NCBI GenBank assembly: GCA_963921825.1
Contig: OY997591.1
Span: 46,831,825-46,895,824, forward strand
Source of the DNA: Erodium maritimum
Taxonomy: Eukaryota; Streptophyta; Magnoliopsida; Geraniales; Geraniaceae
DNA: 64,000 nt
Direction of reading: 5' to 3'
The notes beneath the pieces are model-generated. The model was given only the letters and a program-made list of their open reading frames with translations, searched no databases and had not been told where the DNA came from. Position numbers and translations under genes: made by a program. Shown in pieces: positions 24,901-36,594 of the stretch (position 1 is its first letter; every line of letters begins with the position of its first letter).

Positions 24901-25838
24901 CTTCTGGTGGCAAGGCTCAGTCGTGGGTGAGGAAAGGTGGGTGGACGGGAGTAGATCTGGAGCTCCGGCGAGGTTTGAGAGAGAGAGAACTAAGATAAAA
25001 GAGAGAGCGAGGAAGGAGACGAGCATCGGGACGCGTGCGTGGAAATGAGAGAGAGAGGTGATTGTAGCTAGGGTTAGGGAGGCTGGGCTCGGGCTTTGGC
25101 GAGATGGGCCTGGCAGGCTGGGCTTGGTCCAGCTGACCGGGGCTGGTCTGGCTTGGCCCAATGCCCTTTTTTTTAAACCAGCCCAAAATTCAACCCGTTT
25201 TCCAACCAACGACGTTCCAAAATTATAAATTAAATAATAAATTCTTTTAACCGGACCGGTCTTTACATGGATCATCATAGGAAGCATCCACAAGAACATA
25301 TCTCTATAAGGAATAGGCCTGACCTAAAACTAGACCGATTAGAGGCCTCATCTAATGCTTGGACCGGTGGTTCAGGCAGCGTTACACAATATAACTAGAA
25401 AAACTACCCTGCTGACAGGAGTGTAGACCTAATGGGATGACAGCGAGGCTTGGGTCCCGGCCTCACTGGTCGTCATGAGGAACATATGGAAGTACGAGGT
25501 GTAGTATAGGAACCACACCTTGGCCCCCATGAAACAGCCATTGGGTGTTTCTCAATTTCCTCCGATCTCTGGCATACTACTTGGACGACTATTACGACAC
25601 AACCGGCCAGTCCAAGTCGAGACGGGGATCGTATACTAGATTTCTTGCACAGTTCATTAGATGAATAGGGACTCACCTCCTAGATTTCTCCATGGTAACA
25701 TCGGGCATTATATCATATGTTTAGTGTTTCAGCTGTTATCATAACTATATCTCGTATGCATTTATTTATTTCCACGTATTGTATGATCCTCGTGATCCTT
25801 TTCTTTAAGTATCAATAATATTATCTCGATTGCTCAAA
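21915..25838 (+). mobile_element. LINE-tailed retroposon without RT, split by a solo LTR
   Basis: It is bounded by a perfect 15-bp duplication AATGTATTTTTATCC (21900-21914 and 25839-25853). Without the inserted LTR and its 5-bp duplication the element is about 1.44 kb. The 5' part (21915-22791) is C-rich and contains CCCATGGCCTCC near 22016. The 3' part (25268-25838) ends with a tail like those of the local LINEs (AATAATATTATCTCG, then a short A-run). No reverse transcriptase or endonuclease motif can be found in any frame. It matches in size and plan the element at 55821-57200. Confidence 0.75.
22792..25267 (-). mobile_element. Solo LTR of the giant-LTR Ty3/gypsy family
   Basis: It runs from TGTCACGCCCCA to CGGTCTTTACA on the plus strand (a TG...CA LTR on the minus strand). 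It is flanked by a perfect 5-bp duplication TGGAT (22787-22791 and 25268-25272). Length is 2476 bp. No internal domain adjoins it, so an LTR-LTR recombination product is the simplest reading. The GC-rich block at 24500-25000 contains long frames on both strands without a recognisable domain, as in the other LTRs of this family. Confidence 0.88.
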
Positions 25839-25853
25839 AATGTATTTTTATCC

Positions 25854-26560
25854 AACATATTGTGCTCTCCTTTTTCTCAAAAAAAATACATGGGCTTTCT
25901 TCCAGGTTGCGATGGTTAGGGTCTTGCCTAGAGTGTGCCTTTCTAATGTCGTGAGTGGGGGATCTCGGCTGGAGGGTGGATGGTGGTTGGTCGTGGTTTT
26001 GACAATATTGATCCTAGTAGTTTGGGGTGTAAGGGACGCGTATTCAGATATTTGGATTTTATTAGGGAGTTGGCTTCCGATGGTATGCGATGGTTGGACT
26101 CAGACTTCGTCGCTGGTTTGGAACAAGACCAGGCTTGTCCCTTTGGTGGACTAGGCCAATGCTTAAGGCCTCTATCAGAAGCAAGCTTCCAATTTAAAAA
26201 TAAAAATTGATCGATTCAATTAAGCCCAAAAATATACCCGACGTGTAAATAATTAAAGTCTTTACCTTCTTCGAAACACATGTAACTCTTTCTAACCAAA
26301 TTTTTACTTTTGAAAACATATATTTTTTCCTTTCTAAAATTGTTTCTTCTTCACTTTTTTGACTTCATGTAGTGTTTCATGTTCACCCTTTTCGTTCCCT
26401 CTTATGCCTTTCCCACCCACAACCTCTCTCTCCAGCGCGTTCTCACCGTAGCTTTTTACCAAAAATAAATAATTGCTTCTACCCTTCTGATAATTTCCTT
26501 GTCAAGGAGTTTTCACCTCCGCGATTGTATTTTCTTTACTAGGTTGAGATTACCGCACTC
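25854..26560. other. Intergenic stretch with an unidentified coding-like segment
   Basis: A plus-strand frame at 25980-26210 reads GRGFDNIDPSSLGCKGR, then RWLDSDFVAGLEQDQ and ends at a stop. I cannot assign a family. It may be a fragment of a retroelement. The remainder is T-rich and shows nothing. Confidence 0.35.
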
Positions 26561-26599
26561 AATTTATCTACGCAACAAAAATGTATTTTCGCAATACGA

Positions 26600-26880
26600 A
26601 TGCTAGTGTATGAGTGCTCGGCTAATTCGTTGGACGAATCAATGCGAATGGGTGTGAGTATTATATTGAAATGTGTACGACAATTGTGCAAGATCGTTGT
26701 TTCTGTATTTATGGAGGAGTACGATAGAGCACCTAATACTGAGGATATGACCCGATTGCTGAAATTAGGATAAATGTGTGGGTTCCCGAGCATGATTGAG
26801 TGTCTTTACTGGATGCACTGGGATAGAAAGAATTGCCAATCGCATGACAAAGAACAAACAGACAGGACATAGATCATTTG
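26600..26880 (+). pseudogene. PIF/Harbinger transposase fragment (DDE_Tnp4 type)
   Basis: One frame reads SANSLDESMRMGVSIILKC, then FMEEYDRAPNTEDMTRLL, a stop at 26771-26773, and GFPSMIECLYWMHWDRKNC. It aligns with the plant Harbinger transposase stretch with EYLRPPN and GFPGMLGSIDCMHWKWKNCP. The first catalytic aspartate (D of DCMHW) is replaced by Y. Together with the stop this makes it dead. A further piece, FGSSNHNTII at about 26877-26910, may be the mutated continuation. It is not inside the Harbinger copy at 475-6176, and no terminal repeats were found around it. Confidence 0.75.
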
Positions 26881-26899
26881 GGTCGTCCAACCATAATAC

Positions 26900-27365
26900 T
26901 ATAATTGAAGACTTCTATAAAGAGGACCCTAAAACATACATGATTGGACAATACTGCAACAATGGTTGCAGGGCGATTCTTCTCTTGTAAATGGTACATG
27001 ACGATTCAAAGACAACTTAAAAATGACAACATCTACCGGTAACTCTAACTGGATCTAGTTGAGCATATATGACATCGCTTTGGAGGAGACTAAAAATCTA
27101 AATAATGATTTAATTTCCATTGTATTTGTTGTACCTTTCATAACGTGTGTGTTATACAGTTAGTGTGCTGTAACTGTTTGAATTTGACATAAACCTGTTT
27201 TAAAATCGATTCACTTAATTACTTACTAAAATCAGAAATGAACATTAGATATCCACTTAATTACTTATTAAAATCTTGAACAATAGATATCCAGTCAACA
27301 GACAAGCATCTCTGTAAATACAAGAGATTATAAAAAAGATATCATTCTCAAACATTATTTCTAGT
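26900..27365. other. AT-rich intergenic stretch
   Basis: Short local repeats of a TTAATTACTTA(C/T)TAAAATC word at about 27214-27275 are visible. No gene was seen. Confidence 0.45.
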
Positions 27366-28311
27366 GTAAATTACATCTACATACCCCGAACTATACGTAT
27401 TTAACGGTTTACTATCCCAAAGTTTATTCGTAACAATCGCCTACCCCGAACTAACATTAATTACGACGTTACCTCATTTCCATCCATGGCTGTTATTTTT
27501 TTTTGTAAAATGACCGAAATACCCTTAACTATTATTCGAATTTACAATCTCATACCATTCATACCCTATAATTAGTTTTTCCTATTAAATCAACTATAAA
27601 TGAATTAATTATTTTCAAATATTTATTAATATTATTTAATGTAATATTTTAAAAATTAAAAATGTTTATAAATTGATTTTAAGTTTTATTTTATTTTTTA
27701 AACCAGTTTTATTTAAAAAAAGTCAGTTTTTATTTTATAAAATTCATATTTTTAATTAAAAATCAATTCTATTTAAAAAAATAACATTTTATTTCAATAA
27801 ATATTTTTACAAATCAGTTTTTATATATTTTTTAAAAAACTGATTTATATATATATATCCACTAATAAAATATAGTTAAAAATAATAATTAAAATATGTT
27901 CATTCCAGATTTTTTTTCTTTAATTTTTTATTATTAATTATTTAAAAAATGAAACTAATTTTCAGAATTTAATTTTATTAATTTTCAAAAGCTTTATTAA
28001 TCTTCTTAAAATAATTCTATTTATTTTAAACAATTTATTAACTAAAATAAATTCTAACATATTTTTTTTACACATTTTCAAAAAAAAACTCTTCATCTTC
28101 CTCCTTGACGCCTTCTTCCCTTGCCCAGAACCCATACCTTTTTCAAATAATCAAACCCAACCCAGAACTTCTCTTCATCCCTTCATATACCCAAAACCAA
28201 AACCCAGCGATGATTTATCCGGAAACAACTAAAACCAAAACTCAATCTTTGTCTTTTCCTAAATCACGCCAGCCCCAACTTCGTCTTCCCCCAAATCACT
28301 AAATCCCTAAC

Positions 28312-28554
28312 CCAGTCGCCGCCGTACCACTCCCGGACTACAGTCACGACCCCGACAACGCGGCGGGACTTGGCGCCGGAGTGGTAGAAGAAGCAGAGGT
28401 CCTGGAGCTTCATGGACTTGAGGTTCTTCTGGGCTTGCTTGTTCTTCACGCCGTCCCAGTTGGAGACGCCGCCGTTGGCGGCTTGGTCCTCCCATGACCA
28501 CTCTCCCGGCTCCGTCTTCAGGAGCCAATACTGCTTGTCTCTGGAGTTGACCAT
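28312..28554 (-). pseudogene. Captured first exon of an EVE-domain (THYN1-like) gene
   Basis: The 81-residue frame starts MVNSRDKQYWLLKTEPGEW and continues with WDGVKNKQAQKNLKSM, LCFFYHSGAKSRRVVGVV and REWYGGD. It stops at a GTTAGG splice donor (about 28311). YWLLKTEPGEWSWED and the VKNKQAQKNL...FYHS...R core are the N-terminal half of the EVE domain (PUA-like fold; human THYN1 and bacterial relatives). The second half of the domain and the remaining exons are absent. About 70 bp of probable 5' leader lies upstream to 28625. The frame is open and well conserved, so the capture is recent, but a functional EVE protein cannot be made from this copy alone. Confidence 0.85.
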
Positions 28555-28933
28555 TTTTTCCTTTGGATCGTTTTTGAGATTTTTTTGGGGGGAATTTGTG
28601 GAGCGAGCTTTGTGGGTTTGTTGACGATAGAGGGAGATGAAAGAAGTGCAGGGCAGAGGAGATCGGGATCGGTTTGGATAGAATTAGAGAGGAGAGATGG
28701 GCAGATGAGGTTGTGTGGATGAGATGGGTAGATGAGGTTGTGTGGATGAGATGGGTAGATGAGGTTGTGTGGTTGAGATTAATTAGGTTAGATTTATCAA
28801 GTTAGATTAATTAGGTTAGGTTAATTAGATTATATTAATTAAGTTTGATTAGGTTATAATTAGATTTAGTTAGATTAATTTGTTTTTAAATTATTATATT
28901 AATCATTTTATTTATTTTTAATAATTATTTCTG

Positions 28934-30644
28934 GAGGAGAAATCTAATAGAAACCCTCCTTATCCTAAAAACTGTGTGAACCAATCCTAGCCATACACCC
29001 TTTAGATCCAACATTCACCATAATGTCACATCATTATCCCAATTCAACCAAAACCGACGCCACTTTCTTCCTTTCTCACACAAGCAAGGGCATAATTGTA
29101 AAAGCATGGTGCCATGTGGACAAGTGTTCATTTTTTTTCTTAACCAATTCACTAATTTAATATTTTCCGATTCGTTTGAACTCCAATTAGCTTCAAACTT
29201 GCGGTAATATTTTTCTTTTTCCAAGGGCTTTAAATCAAGATCAGCCATGAATATATTTGAAGCACGAAAATAAAAAGTTATATTGGGGTGATAAAAACAA
29301 TGTTGAGTGTTGATAAATCTTCACTAATAAATTTTTTATATCGGGTTATCAAACTAGTGCTAAATAGTGTTTAGTGTTGATAAAACTAGTGCTTAGTGTT
29401 CATAAAAAACATGTGAAATGAGGTGATAAAACTAGTGTATAGTGTTGATAAACCCAGTGTATAGTGTTGATAAAAATTACACAGACTTCACTTTTTTTTT
29501 TAAATCAGCCCCAAAATAAGGGTGATAACCTAGAGTTTAGTGTTGATAAAAAAACATGCGATGGGATGATAAAAACACATGTAATTTAATGATAAACATA
29601 GTGTTTAGTGTTCGATTTTGGAAAATGAGGTGATAAAACTGGTGTTTAGTGTTGACAAACCCAGTACATAGTGTTGATAAACCCAGTGTATAATGTTGAT
29701 AAAAATTACACAGACTTAATTTTTTTTTAAATCAGCCCCGAAATAAGGGTGATAATCTAAAGTTTAGTGTTGATAAAAAAAAACATGTGATGGGATGATA
29801 AAAACACATGTAATTTAATGATAAACATAGTGTTTAGTGTTGATAAAACTAGTGCTTAGTGTTCATAAACAAACATGTGATGATGTGATAAAAATCATGC
29901 TCGATTTTTGAAAATGAGGTGATAAAACTGGTGTTCAGTGTTGATAAACCCAATGTATAGTGTTGATAAACCCAGTGTATAGTGTTGATAAAAATTACAC
30001 AGACTTAACATTTTTTTTAAATCATCCCTGAAATAAGAGTGATAACCTAGAGTTTAGTGTTTATAAAAAACATGTGATAAGATGATAAAAACACATGTAA
30101 TTTAATGATAAACATAGTGTTTAGTGTTGATAAAACTAGTGCTTAATGTTCATACAAAAACATGTGATGATGTGATAAAAATCATGTTCGATTTTGGAAA
30201 ATGAGGTGATAAAACTGGTGTTCAGTGTTGATAAACCCAATGTATAGTGTTGATAAACCTAGTGTATAGTGTTGATAAAAATTACCCAGACTTCACTTTT
30301 TTTTTTAAATCAGCTCCGAAATAATTTGTTTTTTCCCGCTTCAAAATATATTCATGACTGATCTTGATAGAAAGTTCTTGAAAAAACAAAACTAATGGCG
30401 CAAGTTTGAAGCCAATCGTAGTTCAAACGAAGCGGGGAAAATTAAATTAGTGAATTGGTAAAATAAAATGATGGTTTTACTAAAAAACTCTTACCCCTCA
30501 CTAAAAAGTGTTGTTGTTTTTTTTTTTTGCAGTCAACAAGTCAACAAATCAATTGCATATCATCCATTCATTCTTAAAATCAATGGCTTGGATTGGTTCA
30601 CACGGTTTTTACGTTAAGAAGTGGTTTCTATTTGATTTTTCCTC
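28934..30644. mobile_element. Nested Mutator-like element with 10-bp target duplication
   Basis: A perfect 10-bp duplication ATTATTTCTG lies at 28924-28933 and 30645-30654. Inverted arms start GAGGAGAAATC / GATTTTTCCTC and extend some 300 bp inward (left to about 29270, right from about 30335), sharing TAGAAACC, GTGTGAACCAATCC and a TCAAACTTGCG region. A 9-11 bp duplication and long TIRs are Mutator hallmarks. The core is a tandem repeat array. It inserted into the outer element and is therefore younger. Confidence 0.85.
29290..30335. repeat. Tandem array in MULE core, ~230-290-bp units
   Basis: Four units are marked by the phrase AAAATTACACAGACTT (near 29472, 29700, 29992 and 30277). Each has many copies of a GTGTTGATAAA(A/C) word. 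Spacing is about 230, 290 and 287 bp. No coding potential. Confidence 0.8.
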
Positions 30645-30843
30645 ATTATTTCTGAACTTTTAATATCTCTGAGGGCAATTTTGGAATTTTGGAAAAAAAT
30701 GAACAGTGAACAAATGGAAGAAGTGGATGGAGGGGATAACGTCGTAATTAATGGTTAGTTCGGGGTAAGCGATTGTTACGAATGAACTTCGGAATAATAA
30801 ACCGTTAAACGCATATAGTTCGGGGTACGTCAATGTAATTTAC

Positions 30844-31413
30844 CCTACCCTTATATCTATCAGCTCATATTCCAATACAACAACTAAGATTCAAAACCTC
30901 TACTAAGAACCTAACATTTACACGCTCTTATAAGCTTGATCTTTTAGGCTGAATGAGACTTTATCAGGCTCTAAGATTATGATCTTCTGCGTTTTACATG
31001 TTCAAGTGTTTACTGACAGACACAGATGTACAAGCATAGCACGTATTCTGTATTCTAATAAATAAACGCCTCGCGCTACAATTCTCTAGTCCTTCAAGTC
31101 ATTATTTACCAATACAGTATCATTTCTAAACGCTCATCAATATAACATTCAAAAGAGAATTGGCAATAGCTGCTCAAAACCGTATACTATTTATTAATAC
31201 AGATCAAGGTGGGTTCCGAACAAACTCAGGGGATAAGATGTACGGGAATAGACTACATGATGGTTTATACAATTATACTCACAGCCAGCAAAAGGATTGA
31301 TGCAAACTTCAATTTGCCTAGTACAACTTTGAAGGAAATCAAGGAGAGGCCTGTATTGCATGGATGAAAAATCACCTCTCTCTCCCTCTCTCTGGTTGGT
31401 GGTTGCATCAAGA
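30844..31413. other. 3' flank of the DUF167 gene
   Basis: Unremarkable AT-rich sequence between the Pack-MULE end and the DUF167 stop codon. It probably includes that gene's 3' untranslated region. Nothing else was seen. Confidence 0.5.
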
Positions 31414-33191
31414 CTAGCTCTTTGCAGCTTTTTCCAAAGTATCGAAAACGCTCTGTAAACTTAAACCCTCCACTATAATGACCTTGTCTCTTGATTTCGA
31501 GCCAGAACCTAAGGATACCTGCCTTCTTTTTACTCCCAATACCTGCGCATCAAGAAGAATGGCATCTCTGAAGTAAGAAAGATGCATAATAAAGGTTCTT
31601 CCTCATTAGTGAAAGAGGAGATCCACATGCATGACAATAAGACTCGGCTACTTACACACGTTAGACAGTACCAAAGCATTAGACTATGCACTATAGTCAC
31701 ACAGATCAGATTTTCTCTACTGACTTTATTGTTTGAAGCAGCTACACCCTATGTTAAGTTGAAGAAACTCTTCTATGTATCATTCTATCATATATGAAGT
31801 GCCCGGTTGTACAGATATAAACTCCAAAGCAGTCATAATGGCAATATGTTGTTTCAACTTTCACGCAACGATCCAATCATTTCTGTTTAGCCCTAAAAAA
31901 AAGTAGGAAAAGTTCGCCCTAAAAAGGATCACATCCACTCTCCAGCAAGGATAAAACAAAAGATAGCACATCAAGATATGAACTTTATAGCAAAACCTAG
32001 TTTTCACATGGTGTGACCAATGGACGCTTCGTTCATGTCTCCTTCAACCCACTTGGTATGCCTATCATCCATCCCACTTCTAATATTAAGAAACGAAGAG
32101 ACTTAGCCCAATGACCAATAACGCTTCTGATATCAAATATGTCAGTTCAGAATTCCACTAATAACAAATGCGGCGGGGTTATGAACTTCAGAAGACTCCA
32201 GATCTCTGTGATGCACACGTGTTTTCTCTCTGAAAGATAACCTTACCAACATTCAACTTCGTATCAAACCTACACTCTATGGTCCAAGGAATCACATCGT
32301 CTTCTCCTACACAATGACATCAACAGCCTAATTTTCATTATTGTTTTCTGATCCTACATTGATCCAGCACAAACCATCAGGTTGGCAAAAAGTCCATTTA
32401 TAAAAAAAAAGACATGGTAGCAGCAGGTATAGATCAGTCTACATTTTCCACAAAAAAATATATGAACAAGGCCTTTATTTCCATTTCCCTCATTCTGTAA
32501 CTCTGAGCTAGCAAATAAAGGGATAAAATTCAACAATCAAGACACAATACCAAACTATCACAGGGAAACCCTATCTAGCAAATCTGTTTATCCCCAACAT
32601 CAACTCAATCAAAATCTTATATGGCTGGAAATAACTTGTAAAACAAGCTAAAACTGAAATGAATATCATCAAATAAACAGTAAAAGGTAGCTGATGAAGA
32701 TCAGACGATCAGTGATATTAAGATATTGACTGAGGTAATGCAAACAAAGAAACAAAATTCATCACACCCCAATTTATCCCAGCATCAATTAAATCAAAAT
32801 ACCCTAAAAAGTCATATTGGCCAAACAAAACCTAAAACATGAAATGAATTTCATAAAAGAGGCGATCGATACTAACCGAGCTAATGTAATCGAGAAGCGC
32901 AGCGTTGGCTTCTCCGTCGCGGGCAGGGGCGTCGATTTGAACACCCAGGGCGTGGTCGGTCAAATCTGCAGGCATGGAAGCGATGAAAGAGGGTATATAG
33001 AAAGAAGAAGGAAGGAGCGTACCTGTGATGGAAGCGGATTTGGAGCCGGGCTTGGCGTGAATGGTGATGGCGACGGAGGATGGAGGCATTGGGCGGAGAC
33101 AGGAAGGGAAGTTGGCGGTGGCGTCATGAGTAGACTCGGCCGAGACAGAGATACCCTTGGTTTTGCTTTTACCCTTCTTTGCTGGTGCCAT
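31414..33191 (-). CDS. DUF167/UPF0235 family protein (YggU, C15orf40-like)
   Basis: Three exons on the minus strand, 33023-33191, 32877-32965 and 31414-31542, all with GT-AG junctions and in phase, give 128 residues. The N-terminus is basic ([13 protein letters not shown]). The DUF167 domain follows from about residue 36 to the end: [17 protein letters not shown], then [19 protein letters not shown], then [19 protein letters not shown]. The AxxGxANxAL and GxxSRxK motifs are the family's best conserved parts and are intact. The family is small, found from bacteria to animals, and its biochemical role is not established. Intron 1 is only 57 bp; intron 2 is 1334 bp. The 3' end ends EKAAKS. A hAT element begins 63 bp upstream of the ATG, so the gene's upstream region is now mostly transposon. 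Confidence 0.92.
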
Positions 33192-33592
33192 TTACTCCTC
33201 CTTTTCTTTTTTACTTCCTCTACTCATCTTATCTTATACACCATTCGTTACTAGCGGGGTCGGCCCTGAGAATTTAGAGCCCCAAACGACTCACTTCTTT
33301 GAGTCCCTTAATCTTGAATTTTTTAGCCCTTAACATCCACACTAAACCAATCATAATGGCTATGCCTCTACCCAAAATATGTTGGGTTTGTGGCATATTT
33401 ACATTCCAACCGAACTTGAGGCCCTCAAATCATAATGGCTATGCCTCTAAATTTCTAAGAGCTCTGCAGGTTTAGAGTTTGTGCCACAACAATATCAACA
33501 GATTTATCCCTCCCACTCTCATTCATAGCAGATTCAGGACCATATAATTGTTGACCTATTCGAATTGCTACATGTATGTCAATAACATAATT

Positions 33593-36500
33593 TGTAAGAA
33601 CCGCCCCCGGCCAATCCCGGCCGAATCGGTGATTTCTAGACAAGTTTGACTTTCGGCCGGAAAAGTCAACCAATGACTCAGGAAGTCATTCAGGACCTTT
33701 CCGGGGCCCGAAAAGCTTAGCCGTCACCACGACAAGCTTAGTTAGGCCGTTTCCTTCAGTTTGACTGTAATATTGGTTAGGTCAACTTTCGGTCAAACTT
33801 GGACTTTTTATCGGTTCTTTTCCGATATAATCTTGGACGGCTGAAAATTTATTTAAGTGAAAGTGACCCCACTTGACACTTGGCATTTTTGGCTTGGAGG
33901 ATGAAAAAGGGGCTTCCATTGACCCTTATACCCTTATACCCTCCTAACTTACCTTTAAAGGGATAAGACCTTAAGGGCCTTTTAGTAAATGGACATAATA
34001 GGTCATTTAAAGCAAAGGGAGCACACAATTCAGCTCATATTGTGTTGTTGCAGCCGAAAATCACCATAGGAAGAGAAGAGAGGAGAGTTCATTGCTTGAG
34101 GAAGAAGAAAGAAGGAAAAGCAAGCAAGTTTGGCCTTGTTCTTGACCATTTCTCCTCCATTTTCCTTCCATCTTCATCATCTCATCTTCCTAGAGGTATG
34201 GATGCTCTTAACTTTCCATTTCATCCACTTTCCAATTTGGGTTTTGGTGGGTTTTTGGCTTGAAGTTGAAGAACTAGCTCTTTGGTTGTTGTTGGAGAAG
34301 AATTAGTGAAGTTTATGTTGGGTTTGTTGTGTTTATTGAAGTTTTGATGAAACCCATTGAGGGTGTTGATGATTGGAGGATTTTGATGATTGTTTTGAAG
34401 TTGTTTAGAGCTGGAAATAGAGTTTTTGGAGTGATTTTCGTGGAATCCGAGTTGGGGAAGAAAGGGGGGAGGCTCTTGTCAGGTTCGGCACGGAACGAGA
34501 CCCGGACCAGGCCATGTGCCGGCACGGCAGGCCGCATGGGACGGGCCAGGTACCGGCACGGTACCTCACACGGTCCGTGTCAGACTCTGGGCCGGTGCGT
34601 CGCGCGGTTCGTGCTGGATACCGGGCCGGTCTGTGATACGGTCCATGCCAGGTTCTGGCACAGCCTATGGTGCGTTCCGGACCGCATTCCGGATCTGAAC
34701 TCCTTAACCAAATCCCTTCCTTTTGAGTCAATTTCGGTTCCTAGATCATTCCTTTGGCCTTGTTTCTATTCTTTGAGGACTATTCTGTATTTTAAGTTGA
34801 AGAACACTCCGTTGGGTTACTAATTTTGGTATTGTTGTGGTCCAAGACCGAGTACCCGAGCTCGAAGAGAGAAGGATACTTGGACCCACGAGAAGACGGA
34901 GAGGAGGATAGCCGGACCGCTGTTGATAGGAGTATTTGTTCGTAGGAAGACCGCAAGGTAGGGAAAGTACTAACTCCTCGTGCATTTCAATACTTAGTAT
35001 GCCTATTAGGTTAATAAAATTGGAAAGGTCCTAGAATTGCATATAGGGTGCGAATAACTAGAATAATCGTCTTTCAATTACTAATAACCGGACGCGTCTA
35101 GTATGCATGTGTAGGATGTGAATAAGTAGTGTAACTCACTTTCAATACTTGGGAATTTTTTTACTGGTAGAAAGGCCGAGATGAGCCCTAGAATTGCTTG
35201 TGTTTGCCTCACATGCTTTGTTGCCTAGTTTGAATAAGATAAGAGTCTAATACAACTAGATGGTTTGCATGTTGAACTTGAATGCTTGAATGGTTAATTG
35301 ATCGAATGCTTGGATGATGGTATGAATGTTGAGTGTAATTGATTATGCTAAAATGGTATATGATCGGGTGAGTGATAGACTGATGGAGTGCGATCGGTAA
35401 GTATATTGGTAAGTGTAAAGTTACAATGATTCATGTGGTGTGTTGTGATAGAATTGTGATGTGTTAAGCTTTGGTTGTGCTATGGTTGTTTAGTATGTTA
35501 CTCTCTTGTGGATCTTTGAGTTGGGTTCTATACCGGTATGGCACCCACACTACGGTGTGGGGTAGTGCTTGTAAGGTACCTACACCAAAGGGAATACTAG
35601 TACCTAAGCCGATGACTTGCGATCCGGTATGGTACCCACACCAAAAGGAATGCTGGTGTGGGGTAGTATCATAGCCGGTGGATTGGACCCTGCGGGGCAT
35701 TGATTATTGGACCCTGCGAGGCATTGGTTACTGGACCCTGCGGGGCATTGATTATTGGACCCTGCGGGGCATTGGTATTTGGACCATGTGGGGCAATTGG
35801 AGTTTACCCTGCGGGTATTGGTTACTTGTTGATTCACCCGAGTCTATGCGTCATGCGGGAGCATTATCTCGGTTCCCGATGATTTATGGTCTTTTGGAGA
35901 CGTTTCCGAGGATCCCGACGAATGCATCCTCATATGGATGTTTCCAGTATTCTCGACGTTATACGTCTTTGTGATGTCATGCGTCTCCTCTGGGCCGAGG
36001 GAAAATCCGATATGACACAAAGAGTATTGTGGATCGGAGGGTGGTGACTTCATGTCCCACGGCGGTACTTAAGAGTTCTATCTTCCATTGATTGCTAAGA
36101 AGTGTATTGTTTTCCCTTACCTCTATAATTATTTGCTATGCTCTTAAGGGCGTTGAATATCGGTTTATTTCCATATTTGAATATTTTCTTAGCTCTTCGT
36201 ATTACTGAGATTTGAACGAATTGTGAATGTTTCCAAATGTTAAACTTAAAGGCTGCCCTTGCTAGTTATTTTCCTTACTGAGCGTAAGCTCACCCCTACT
36301 TGTTGTTTATTATTGTTTCAGGCTTACTTGATGTCTAGTGGATTCGAGGCTCGAGAGCTTCTGGATGTTTTGAGGTTTGTTTTAGAGACGTGGTGGTCTA
36401 TGTTGTTGAACTTTATTTATCTCATACTTCATGTTGAGCTTTGACTCTTTATTTGAGATTTTGGATCATATTATTTGAGAAATCGATTGGAACTCATTTG

Positions 36501-36594
36501 AGCTTAAAGGATTTTATTACTGTTTTACTATTCTTTTCTCGTTCAATTCAAGTCACGTCTCGAGTCCGGTCAAAACCGGATTTGGGGCGTGACA
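33593..36594 (+). mobile_element. Solo LTR of the giant-LTR Ty3/gypsy family
   Basis: It starts TGTAAGAACCGCC and ends TTGGGGCGTGACA, 3002 bp, flanked by a perfect 5-bp duplication TAATT (33588-33592 and 36595-36599). It lies inside the hAT element. It contains a 24-bp minisatellite (35683-35815). Frames in it (such as 34329-34823) have no recognisable domain. Orientation is opposite to the DUF167 gene. Confidence 0.92.
35683..35815 (+). repeat. 24-bp minisatellite inside the solo LTR
   Basis: Five tandem copies of a unit like TTGGACCCTGCGGGGCATTG plus a short variable tail. The fifth copy is degenerate. Confidence 0.85.

Larger units (their letters stand above)
27366..30843. mobile_element. 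Pack-MULE-like element carrying an EVE-domain exon
   Basis: Terminal inverted repeats of about 105 bp occupy 27366-27470 and about 30740-30843. They share GTAAATTACAT, TACCCCGAACTAT and ATTCGTAACAATCGC, at roughly 87% identity by eye. The left half is very AT-rich, then comes a GC-rich captured gene segment (28100-28640), then a second, nested element (28934-30644). There is no transposase. No convincing target-site duplication was found, so assignment to Mutator-like elements rests on the long TIRs and the gene capture. Confidence 0.75.

Noticed and set aside
24523-25299. A 258-residue minus-strand frame
   Set aside because: It is inside a solo LTR, crosses its end into flanking DNA, and has no recognisable similarity.
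32817-33254. A 145-residue plus-strand frame opposite the DUF167 gene
   Set aside because: It is antisense to exons 1 and 2 of DUF167, which have clear family similarity and splice sites.
34329-34823. A 164-residue plus-strand frame
   Set aside because: It lies wholly inside the solo LTR 33593-36594, with no domain and overlapping frames on the other strand.
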